This document shows positions 1 through 6,831 of a stretch of DNA of 17,401 nt, piece after piece. The DNA is from Promethearchaeota archaeon (lineage in GTDB: Archaea; Asgardarchaeota; Lokiarchaeia; Sigyniarchaeales; SOKP01). The position numbers and the translations under genes are program-made. The stretch's first letter is position 1, and every line of letters begins with the position of its first letter. The stretch is taken from assembly GCA_019058135.1 (NCBI GenBank), contig JAHLWE010000151.1, positions 1 through 17,401 of the forward strand, written 5' to 3'. The notes under the pieces are model-generated. The model was not told the origin of the DNA. It saw nothing but the letters and a program-made list of their open reading frames with translations, and searched no databases.

Positions 1-98
1 ACTTTCTACATATTCACTTTAAATTTATTATGTAAATTTAATAGATGCGAATCTATTTTATAAAAAAAATTAAAAAGCGATATCATTATAAATATTTT

Positions 99-521
99 AT
101 GAGTAAATCCAATAGAATTCAAAATCTTCTTACAACACTTGAGAAATCACCAAAAAATAAGACTGCAATAGATTTAGGTCGAGCGCTTCTGATGAGTAAT
201 GAATCTATAGAATACAAAAAAAAATTCTTTACAAAAGCTTTTAATTTAGTTCCTATAGATTCCGAATTAGAAGCGAATATTAATATGTGGGCAGTAGCAT
301 GCATGCTTGAATATAAATTAACAGAGGTAAAAAAGATTACGGCATTTAGATCGATGATAAATGATCCCTATGTAAAATTGGAATGGATAGAGAACTGGAT
401 TAGAATTGTTTGGAAAAGAAAACAAGCACCTTTAGATATATTAAATTTTATTGCTATAGATTTACGAAATATGGAAGGGATTTCCGAAGAACTTAAAGAA
501 ATGCTTTTTAAAGATTTATAA
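99..521 (+). CDS. Hypothetical small helical protein
   Basis: I do not recognise this 140-residue protein. It has no signal peptide, membrane segment, cysteine motif or nucleotide-binding motif. It looks mostly alpha-helical, with pairs of amphipathic helices reminiscent of TPR-like solenoids: one around the AIDLGRALLMSNESIEYKKK stretch, another around the WAVACMLEYK stretch. That resemblance is weak. The frame is open back to an ATG at 45, but the extra 18 residues are a Lys/Tyr-rich string unlike a folded start, so I prefer the ATG at 99. No clear Shine-Dalgarno precedes either start. The gene ends about 100 bases before aIF5A on the same strand. Codon use and A+T content match the neighbouring genes, so it is probably real. 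Its function is unknown. Confidence 0.6.
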   Translation: MSKSNRIQNLLTTLEKSPKNKTAIDLGRALLMSNESIEYKKKFFTKAFNLVPIDSELEANINMWAVACMLEYKLTEVKKITAFRSMINDPYVKLEWIENWIRIVWKRKQAPLDILNFIAIDLRNMEGISEELKEMLFKDL

Positions 522-620
522 AGAATAAGTTAGTTTAATTGATTAACAAAAACAAAAAAAAATATAAAATATGATAAATTAACGAAGAAAATAATCACAA
601 ATTAAAAAATAGTATTAAAG

Positions 621-1043
621 ATGTCAATTAGAAAAACAGAAATTCAAAAATTAAAAGCGGGGTCTTACATTATTGAGGATGGAGAGCCTTGTTTAATTAA
701 ATCTATGGAAAAAAGTAAATCTGGCAAACATGGACATGCAAAAATGAAGGTTGTATGTGTAGGGCTCTTTGATGGAAATAAACGTTCTTTAACAATTCCT
801 TCTGGACATATTATTGACACTCCTGATATTTTTAAAGGAAGTGCTCATATAAATTTTATTGAAGATGTTACATTGCAGATTATGGATAATGAGAGTTATG
901 AGTCATTTGATATTGAATGGCCTAAAGAACAAGACTTAATCAATAAACTCAGGGAATTAAAACAAGATGAAGATAAAATGAGTCATTCAACAGTTGAGTA
1001 TTGGGACTTACTTGGTAGAAAAATAATCAAGCGGATTTTCTGA
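621..1043 (+). CDS. Translation initiation/elongation factor aIF5A (hypusine-containing)
   Basis: This 140-residue protein is the archaeal homologue of eIF5A, which binds the ribosomal E site and relieves stalling during elongation. The N-terminal SH3-like domain (about residues 1-70) carries the hypusine loop KSKSGKHGHAK, and Lys36 is the residue expected to be modified by deoxyhypusine synthase. The C-terminal OB-fold domain follows, with VTLQIMDNESYESFDIEWP and a final VEYWDLLGRKIIKRIF close to the usual archaeal ending. Length is normal for the archaeal family. The start is the ATG at 621. No strong ribosome binding site is visible, so translation may be leaderless or use a weak site. An AT-rich TATA-like run lies at about 557-568. 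The frame that overlaps its last bases stays open to 1170 and is described separately. The family assignment is secure from the hypusine loop. Confidence 0.96.
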   Translation: MSIRKTEIQKLKAGSYIIEDGEPCLIKSMEKSKSGKHGHAKMKVVCVGLFDGNKRSLTIPSGHIIDTPDIFKGSAHINFIEDVTLQIMDNESYESFDIEWPKEQDLINKLRELKQDEDKMSHSTVEYWDLLGRKIIKRIF

Positions 1044-1170
1044 TGAACATAAGATAGAATATGATCCTTTTAAACCATCGTCTACAATGAGTTTAAAAAA
1101 CGGAATTATTATGATATTAACGATGATACCAATAATTCCAATTCTTTTGATTCTTCTATATATATTTTAA
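1027..1170 (+). other. Small open frame overlapping the aIF5A end, C-terminal hydrophobic helix
   Basis: This frame, shifted relative to aIF5A, is open from 1027 to the TAA at 1168-1170. It reads as a charged segment (SDEHKIEYDPFKPSST) followed by a roughly 22-residue hydrophobic stretch rich in Ile and Leu. The only standard start codon in it is an ATG at 1087, giving a 27-residue, nearly all-hydrophobic peptide. The layout resembles the tail of a tail-anchored membrane protein. It could be a real micro-protein, a remnant of a longer gene, or a frameshifted extension of aIF5A. aIF5A already ends at a family-typical position, so the extension idea is weaker. No ribosome binding site is visible before 1087. 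Confidence 0.25.
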
Positions 1171-1432
1171 AAACTGTAATTCTTTTTTTAAAAAATATCG
1201 TTTTCTTTCTATAAATTATAATAGATTCAAAATAGAACAAGAAAATAAAAAAATCGTAACTTAAAAAATATCATGAAATAGCATCTTTATATCTGTTACC
1301 CATACTAAAACATATGATTGAAACGAAATGTTGAAAAATCGGTATTTTTTCTTAAAATAAATATCAATAGAATCAATTTATAGTATATCTACTGATATAA
1401 TAGAAGTGGTTTATTTATAGATTTCCATATCT
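1171..1432. other. Intergenic AT-rich stretch with no recognised feature
   Basis: I see no convincing open frame, tRNA-like cloverleaf, tandem repeat or strong hairpin here. Together with the neighbouring small frame and the decayed gene at 1433-1888, it forms a gap of about 1 kb between aIF5A and NAD kinase without an intact gene of normal size. Confidence 0.6.
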
Positions 1433-1888
1433 CTAAACCATATCAGAATATATTTCATTTCGTTTTAGGGTTCTAAAAAATCTGCTATTGATTCCAAGAC
1501 CTGCATCAATACCTGCAGATCCACCACCGTCACTTCCCATGTCTATCATAAATGCAATCCAGATATCTCCATTTGCAACTGTGGTTCCGTTTAATGCATC
1601 ATTCAGAACGATCCCGCCACCGATAGCGAACAGCATTATGAATAATACAGTCTCGGCAATACAGAAACGCCTTAAGATACTGACACCGGATTTACCACTA
1701 GGTGCAATAGAACCTCCAAGAAGTATTAATGCAAGAATGACATACACTCTAACATTCTATATATTATCTCCAAAACCGAAAAGTTAATGTGAAACTTGAC
1801 CAAATAACATAAACAATCCGATAACAAGAAATATTGGTTGTATAACACATTTGGTAATAGTATGGTTTAATATACTTTGCAAATGCAT
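1433..1888 (-). pseudogene. Decayed membrane-protein gene, possibly an A/V-type ATPase proteolipid (K/c subunit)
   Basis: Read on the minus strand from the ATG at 1888, one frame runs 152 codons to a TAG at 1433. It contains two in-frame stops: a TAA at 1784-1786 after residue 34, and a TAG a few codons later. The reading stays in register across them. The first part is a signal-like helix (QPIFLVIGLFMLFGQVS). After the stops come a glycine-rich helix (VILALILLGGSIA), a short basic loop, a helix with an acidic residue (IAETVLFIMLFAIGGGIVL), and a second glycine-rich segment (MGSDGGGSAGIDAGLGINS). A Gly-rich helix, loop, then a helix starting near xETx is what ATPase proteolipids show, so decay of such a gene is my best guess. 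The last expected helix is missing. A strong GGAGGT lies nine bases before the ATG. Base composition is about 42% G+C at 1501-1740, against about 28% in adjacent coding DNA. The family name is tentative; the interrupted membrane frame is directly visible. Confidence 0.5.
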
Positions 1889-1897
1889 TAGAATTTT

Positions 1898-1903
1898 ACC
1901 TCC
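1898..1903 (-). promoter_or_regulatory. Shine-Dalgarno of the decayed membrane-protein gene
   Basis: On the minus strand GGAGGT lies nine bases upstream of the ATG at 1888-1886. It is one of the clearest ribosome binding sites in the window, where most genes have weak ones. It supports the view that the interrupted frame downstream was once a properly translated gene. Confidence 0.6.
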
Positions 1904-2074
1904 AAAAATTTATTTTAAATAATTTTTATTCTTATATTATAATTATATCGAAAGTGATATTTAAAAAGTAAATACAAAGTAAATAGTCGGATTTCTGAAA
2001 TATTTGTTTCATAAGTATTTTTTTTAATATATTTTGATTTATTATTACAAAAATTAATAGAGGCATATGTAGAA

Positions 2075-2986
2075 GTGGGTCAAGAAGAAAAAGCAATTGC
2101 GATCACATCTCGTATGGATTCAATTGAATCGATTAGATTAGCAAAAAAAATTATGAGTTTCTTAATTGAGAAGGGCGAAAGAGTCTTCTTAGAAAAAAGG
2201 ATATGCAATAGATTGGGCAGAGGAGAGTTAGGAATGGAACTTAATCAAATGAAAGAAAACAAAATCAAGTTTGTCATTTCAGTAGGGGGTGATGGATCCA
2301 TTTTACGGGTGTTTCATGGATTACCTAAAAAAGGAACGCCTCCAGTATATGGTTGTGCAAAAATAGGAACTTCAATCGCCTTTTTAAGTGAAGGAAATGA
2401 AAAGACTGTATATAATGATCTAGAAAAAATTTTAAATGGAAAATATTTAATAGAAAAGTGCTCTCGATTATCTACTTTTTTGTCTACATCTCCTAATTCA
2501 AATATTCAATTGGATGAGGCAATAAATGAGGTGCTATTGATTTCTGCAAAGCAGTCTAAAGTGATGCAAATATCTGTTAAAGTGAATGGTGAATTTCTCT
2601 CAAATGCATATTTAGATGGATTGATATTATCAACACCCACAGGAAGCACTGCTTATGCATTCTCAGCTGGAGGAGCAATTTTAGCTCCAATCATTGAGGT
2701 TATCCAATTAGTTCCCATAAATCCATATGCACGCTCAGGATTAGTTCCGATGGTTTTTCCAAAAGATTCAGAATTTGAAATAACGTTGTTAAGAGCACAT
2801 TTAAATGGAACCCTAATCATTGATGGACGCCGCGTAATAACAAAAATCTATCCAAAAAATAAAATTCAGGTTAAGATGTCAGAAGAAACTTTCAAGCTAA
2901 TAAGACTCTCAAGTAATATTAGTAAAAGTTACTTTTCTAGGTTAAGAGAAAAGATATTACCGAGAATTCGGTTACCTTTAAAGTAA
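2075..2986 (+). CDS. nadK: NAD kinase (ATP/polyphosphate-NAD kinase family)
   Basis: This cytoplasmic enzyme phosphorylates NAD to NADP. The 303-residue protein has the family landmarks in order: GGDGS at 71-75 (phosphate donor binding), the NE pair at 151-152, DG at 181-182, TPTGSTAYAFSAGG at 187-200 (NAD binding), and DGR at 250-252 in the C-terminal sandwich domain. Length is usual for archaeal NadK. The segment PYARSGLVPMVFP (217-229) corresponds to the conserved PxxxxSxRPxVxP stretch but has Val where Arg is common, a small departure. The start is the GTG at 2075, preceded by AGAGG at 2059-2063. An ATG at 2067 is followed immediately by TAG in another frame and cannot serve. FEN1 follows 86 bases later on the same strand, and no functional link is implied. 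The family assignment is secure; donor preference cannot be read from the sequence. Confidence 0.93.
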   Translation: MGQEEKAIAITSRMDSIESIRLAKKIMSFLIEKGERVFLEKRICNRLGRGELGMELNQMKENKIKFVISVGGDGSILRVFHGLPKKGTPPVYGCAKIGTSIAFLSEGNEKTVYNDLEKILNGKYLIEKCSRLSTFLSTSPNSNIQLDEAINEVLLISAKQSKVMQISVKVNGEFLSNAYLDGLILSTPTGSTAYAFSAGGAILAPIIEVIQLVPINPYARSGLVPMVFPKDSEFEITLLRAHLNGTLIIDGRRVITKIYPKNKIQVKMSEETFKLIRLSSNISKSYFSRLREKILPRIRLPLK

Positions 2987-3072
2987 TATCAAAATAGTGT
3001 GATTTAAAAGTTCCAAATGAATTATTACTTTAGAGAATTGATTTAAAAAAATTTTAACTGGGCGATAGGCAT

Positions 3073-4122
3073 ATGGGAGTTAAAATAAGTGAGCTAGTTA
3101 AGGAAACGAAAAGGATTATCACTTTTGAGAATTTATTCAATAAGAAGATTGCGATTGATGCTTTCAATACTTTATACCAGTTCCTTGCTATAATTAGGCA
3201 GCAAGATGGTACTCCCTTAAAGGATTATCAAGGAAATATTACTTCACATTTATCTGGGTTATTTTATAGAACAATTAATTTTCTTGAAGGAAATATTCAC
3301 CCAATTTATGTTTTTGATGGAAAGCCTTCAAATTTAAAGTTGGAAATTATAAGAGAAAGAAAAGAGAGAAAATTAGAAGCAAAAGCAAAAATGAAAGAGG
3401 CGCAATTAAAGGGAGATTTAGTAGAAGCGAGAAAATTTGCACAAGCTACATCCAAATTAGATGAAAAGATGATTGAGGATAGTAAAACACTTCTAAATTA
3501 TATGGGAGTTCCAGTTGTTCAAGCTTCATCAGAGGGTGAAGCCCAAATTGCTTATATGGTAAATAAAGGAGATGTATGGGGTTCGGCATCTCAAGATTAT
3601 GATACTCTTTTATTCGGGGCCAAGAGATTATTGAGAAATTTTGCTGTAACTCGGTCTCGTAAAGTGGGTGATACTTCCATTACTTTAGATATTGAATGGA
3701 TATTATTGTCCCGACTTTTAGAAAATTTGGATATTACAAGAGAACAGCTTATTGAGATGGGAATTTTGATTGGAACAGATTTTTTCGAGGGAGTAAAAGG
3801 AATTGGTGAAAAGACGGCTTATAGTTTAATAAAAAAACATAATTCAATAAAAGGGATAGTATCAAAAAAAGTAAAAGTTAGGGGTCAAATAATAGATTTA
3901 AATCTCGATTTAATTGAAATGGTTAAGGATTTATTTCTAAATCCCTCAATTGAGGAGAATTATCCATCATTAAATAAAGGAAAACCAAAGTTTGATAAAA
4001 TTGAAGATTTTTTAATTAATAAACACAATTTTTCAGAATCTCGGGTTAAAAATGCCCTTGAAAGATTAAAAAAAATAGAATCTGCATCAAAACAAACATC
4101 TTTAGAACAATTTTTTAAATGA
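3073..4122 (+). CDS. fen1: Flap endonuclease 1 (FEN1/RAD2 family)
   Basis: This structure-specific 5' flap nuclease removes flaps during Okazaki-fragment maturation and long-patch base excision repair. The 349-residue protein has the XPG N domain with metal ligands Asp29 and Asp82 (YVFDGKP), then the XPG I domain with EGEAQ (Glu154, Glu156) and SQDYDT (Asp175, Asp177). GTDFFEGVKGIGEKTA follows, giving Asp236 and the helix-hairpin-helix that binds duplex DNA. A basic, helical region at about 94-133 matches the arch. The last residues, QTSLEQFFK, form a PIP box (Gln341, Leu344, Phe347, Phe348) for docking on PCNA. All seven expected acidic residues are present and the length is standard. Mature archaeal FEN1 normally begins Met-Gly, as here. 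A short AGG lies just upstream of the ATG. CDC48 follows on the same strand after about 107 bases. Confidence 0.97.
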   Translation: MGVKISELVKETKRIITFENLFNKKIAIDAFNTLYQFLAIIRQQDGTPLKDYQGNITSHLSGLFYRTINFLEGNIHPIYVFDGKPSNLKLEIIRERKERKLEAKAKMKEAQLKGDLVEARKFAQATSKLDEKMIEDSKTLLNYMGVPVVQASSEGEAQIAYMVNKGDVWGSASQDYDTLLFGAKRLLRNFAVTRSRKVGDTSITLDIEWILLSRLLENLDITREQLIEMGILIGTDFFEGVKGIGEKTAYSLIKKHNSIKGIVSKKVKVRGQIIDLNLDLIEMVKDLFLNPSIEENYPSLNKGKPKFDKIEDFLINKHNFSESRVKNALERLKKIESASKQTSLEQFFK

Positions 4123-4197
4123 ATTTATGTATGTAATAAATCAAAAAACTTTTCAATATTTGTTTATTTCTTATTTTTAAGGAGAAACAAATTAGGA

Positions 4198-4217
4198 TTT
4201 TTTTTAAAAAAAAAAAA
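4198..4217. repeat. T8-A12 homopolymer tract in the cdc48 leader
   Basis: Eight T are followed directly by twelve A, ending twelve bases before the CDC48 ATG. It is an uninterrupted self-complementary AT block. It may act as a U-rich transcription stop for FEN1 or as an unpaired leader for CDC48. A GGAG at 4181-4184 is too far upstream to serve the ATG at 4230 directly. Homopolymers of this length are also prone to length errors in assembly. Confidence 0.5.
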
Positions 4218-4229
4218 GATTTGAAAATT

Positions 4230-6482
4230 ATGGCTGAATCTAAAGACGATGATTTTGAGGATGATGAGGAAAAAGAGATTGAGGACTCTTATGGAAAAGT
4301 ACATTTGAGAATTCAGAAAGCCAAAAAGCGTGATATCGGAAGAAACATTATAAGAATTGACCATGAAGTTATGGAACGGTTGAATATTAAAACAGGCGAT
4401 GTTGTTGCAATTAAAGGTAAAACAGAAAGTGCAGGCATAGCATGGCCAAGTTATCCTCAAGATTCAGGTCTGAATATAGTTAGGATTGACTCAAGGCTTC
4501 GTAAAAATACTGGAGCAAGTATTGATGATGTAGTTGAGCTACGAAAAGTGAATGTTAAAATTGCAAAAAATGTAATATTAGCTCCTAGCGAAGTTAAGAT
4601 CAGATCAAATCCTAGGTTTGAAAGTTTTGTAAAAAGAAAATTAGATAATTATCCGATTACCATAAATGATACTATATTCATCTCGATTGGAATCTCTCGA
4701 GAAATTACATTTAAAGTAATTAGAACAAATCCTAAAGGAATCTGTATCATAAATAATGAGCAAACAATTCTTCATATAAGCGAAAGAATTAGCGAAGAGG
4801 AAAAAATGGGGATTTCTTACGCAACTTATGAAGATGTTGGTGGTTTAGATAAAGAAATTACCCGTGTGAGGGAAATGGTTGAGCTACCTCTTCGACATCC
4901 GTCATTATTTAAAAGATTAGGGATTGATCCACCAAAAGGTGTATTACTTCGTGGTCCTTCCGGTTGTGGGAAGACATTATTGGCGAAAGCAGTAGCCAAT
5001 GAAAGTGAAGCACATTTTATATCATTTAATGGACCTGAAATTATGAGTAAATTTTATGGTGAATCTGAGAAAAGATTAAGGAAACTATTTCAAGAAGCGG
5101 AAGAAAAAGCTCCTGGTATTATATTTATTGATGAGATTGATGCAATAGCTCCAAAAAGAGAGACAGTTACAGGTGAAGTAGAACGAAGAGTTGTTGCTCA
5201 AATGTTAGCTTTAATGGATGGATTACATGCTAGAGGTAAAGTAATTGTCATTGGGGCTACAAATCGCCCCAATAGTTTAGATCCTGCTTTAAGAAGACCA
5301 GGACGATTTGATAGAGAAATTGAGATTAAAGTCCCTGATGAAAAAGGACGTTATGAAATATTTTTAATACATACAAGAAATATGCCACTTGCAAAAGGAG
5401 TCAATTTAAAAGAATTATCTAGACATACTCATGGATTTGTGGGAGCTGATATATCTGCAGTATGTCGTGAAGCGGCAATGGCAGCATTGCGAAGATATTT
5501 ACCTCATATAGATTTAGAATCTGAAGAGATTGACCCAGAATTACTAGAACAAATAGAAGTGATTGAAGAAGATTTTAATAGTGCTTTAAAAGAGGTCACA
5601 CCTTCAGGAATTAGAGAGGTATTCATTGAAGTTCCACGAGTTAAATGGGATGAAGTTGGTGGTCTAGATGATGTAAAACAACGATTAATAGAAGCTATAG
5701 ATTGGCCATTATCTAACCCAAAAGTTTTTGAGAGAATGGGTATTAAACCACCCCGTGGTATATTATTATTTGGACCTCCAGGTTGTGGAAAAACTCTTTT
5801 AGCAAGAGCAGTAGCTACTGAAACTAAAGCCAATTTTATTTCTATTAAGGGGCCAGAATTATTATCAAAATGGGTTGGAGAAAGTGAGAAAGCAATAAGG
5901 GAAATCTTTAGAAAAGCCAAATTAGCTGCACCATGTATCATATTTTTCGATGAATTAGATTCAATAGCCCCTAGACGGGGGGGACATTATGGGGATTCGG
6001 GAGTCACTGAACGTGTTATTTCTCAATTTCTGACTGAATTAGACGGATTAGAACAAATGAAAGATCTTATTGTAATTGCTGCAACAAACAGGCCAGATAT
6101 CTTAGATCCCGCCTTAATTCGTCCTGGGAGAATTGATAGATTATTATTTATTCCAGCACCAACAAAAGAAGATAGAAGATTAATCTTTAAAATTTTTCTC
6201 AAAGATATTCCTCTTGCGTCTGATGTAAAAATTGATGAGTTATTAGAAATAACCGATAATTTTACAGGAGCAGATATAGAATCCTTTTGCAGAGAAGCAG
6301 CAATGGTTGCACTTAGAGAAAATATTAATAAAAGAAAAGTATCTAAAAATCATTTCAAAGAAGCATTAAAATCCGTACATCCTACAATTACGGATGAGAT
6401 CATTAAATTTTACCAAGAATTTGAGAAGATTCTAAGAAGAGGTAGTATTGGTAAAAAGCCAGAAGAGCAATTTTTTGTGTAA
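4230..6482 (+). CDS. cdc48: CDC48/p97 (VCP/VAT)-type AAA+ ATPase
   Basis: This hexameric unfoldase extracts and unfolds proteins, often for the archaeal proteasome. The 750-residue protein begins with a very acidic tail (about residues 4-20). The N domain, a double-psi barrel plus a four-stranded barrel, runs to about residue 185 (IGRNIIRIDHEVMERL, NIVRIDSRLRKNTG). D1 has Walker A GPSGCGKT (242-249), Walker B IIFIDEID (297-304) and NRPNSLDPALRRPGRFDRE. D2 has Walker A GPPGCGKT (515-522), Walker B IIFFDELD (570-577) and NRPDILDPALIRPGRIDR. Both rings look catalytically intact. D1 Walker A has Ser-Gly-Cys where Pro-Gly-Thr is usual. The protein ends QFFV, similar to the HbYX tails that dock on 20S proteasomes but with Phe for Tyr. 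I chose the ATG at 4230 over a TTG at 4221, because the MAES start resembles the family's acidic N termini. A small helical gene follows after 76 bases. Confidence 0.96.
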   Translation: MAESKDDDFEDDEEKEIEDSYGKVHLRIQKAKKRDIGRNIIRIDHEVMERLNIKTGDVVAIKGKTESAGIAWPSYPQDSGLNIVRIDSRLRKNTGASIDDVVELRKVNVKIAKNVILAPSEVKIRSNPRFESFVKRKLDNYPITINDTIFISIGISREITFKVIRTNPKGICIINNEQTILHISERISEEEKMGISYATYEDVGGLDKEITRVREMVELPLRHPSLFKRLGIDPPKGVLLRGPSGCGKTLLAKAVANESEAHFISFNGPEIMSKFYGESEKRLRKLFQEAEEKAPGIIFIDEIDAIAPKRETVTGEVERRVVAQMLALMDGLHARGKVIVIGATNRPNSLDPALRRPGRFDREIEIKVPDEKGRYEIFLIHTRNMPLAKGVNLKELSRHTHGFVGADISAVCREAAMAALRRYLPHIDLESEEIDPELLEQIEVIEEDFNSALKEVTPSGIREVFIEVPRVKWDEVGGLDDVKQRLIEAIDWPLSNPKVFERMGIKPPRGILLFGPPGCGKTLLARAVATETKANFISIKGPELLSKWVGESEKAIREIFRKAKLAAPCIIFFDELDSIAPRRGGHYGDSGVTERVISQFLTELDGLEQMKDLIVIAATNRPDILDPALIRPGRIDRLLFIPAPTKEDRRLIFKIFLKDIPLASDVKIDELLEITDNFTGADIESFCREAAMVALRENINKRKVSKNHFKEALKSVHPTITDEIIKFYQEFEKILRRGSIGKKPEEQFFV

Positions 6483-6558
6483 TTTCCAAATAGATATTTT
6501 TTATAAAAATTTATAATAATTAATTAAAAAGATATTTTAAAAAATGTGATATATAAGA

Positions 6559-6831
6559 ATGAAATCAGGAATTTGGAGCGCTAAACCAGTAATCAACGAG
6601 ATAATCGACATTATTGTATCTCAAAAAGGAGAAATTTTGGATCAAAGGCTTTTAGAGTTGTTAAAAAAAAGTTATTCATATTTAAATATGGTCATTCTGA
6701 ATGAATATTTGTTGAAGTTAGAAACGATGGGAGCAATATACCTACAGAAAATTACAAAAACGAAAAGAATGATTACGTTACAGAAAAACAAAAAAGTATT
6801 AAATAAAGAAGTGGTAGAAAATATATCTTAA
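6559..6831 (+). CDS. Small protein, possible winged-helix domain
   Basis: This 90-residue basic protein is not one I recognise. Its predicted pattern is helix (VINEIIDIIVSQKG), helix (DQRLLELLKK), a putative recognition helix (LNMVILNEYLLKLETMGAI), then two short strands (YLQKITKTKRMITL). That order resembles a winged helix-turn-helix, with KITKTKRMITL as the wing. There are no cysteines and no membrane segment. The gene starts 76 bases after CDC48 on the same strand, and the leader contains TATA-like AT runs, so it may be read with CDC48 or separately. Its TAA ends at 6831, directly abutting the stop of the convergent HerA-like gene at 6832. The fold is a pattern-level guess and the function is unknown; a DNA-binding or adaptor role is possible. 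Confidence 0.6.
   Translation: MKSGIWSAKPVINEIIDIIVSQKGEILDQRLLELLKKSYSYLNMVILNEYLLKLETMGAIYLQKITKTKRMITLQKNKKVLNKEVVENIS

Noticed and set aside
1171..1432. Searched for a tRNA, small RNA or attachment site in the largest gap
   Set aside because: No cloverleaf arms, GTTCRANNC-type T loop, direct repeats or strong hairpin could be found by eye.
1488..1787. Plus-strand open frame of 99 codons across the 1.5-1.8 kb region
   Set aside because: It is antisense to the decayed membrane-protein frame, proline- and serine-rich in the way antisense shadows of Gly-rich genes are, and has no ribosome binding site.
2067..2072. ATG followed by TAG just before NAD kinase, considered as a start-stop element or the true start
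   Set aside because: It is out of frame with NAD kinase, and a single occurrence in AT-rich DNA is likely chance. The GTG at 2075 is in frame.
4221..4229. TTG start for CDC48 three codons upstream of the ATG
   Set aside because: The ATG at 4230 gives a typical acidic N terminus; the TTG adds only Met-Lys-Ile and has no better ribosome binding site.
4164..4460. Minus-strand open frame of 98 codons at the start of CDC48
   Set aside because: It is antisense to the CDC48 N domain, its tail is translated homopolymer, and it has no initiation signal.
5504..5941. Minus-strand open frame of 145 codons inside CDC48
   Set aside because: It lies wholly antisense to the D2 region of an intact CDC48 gene; its composition is that of a shadow.
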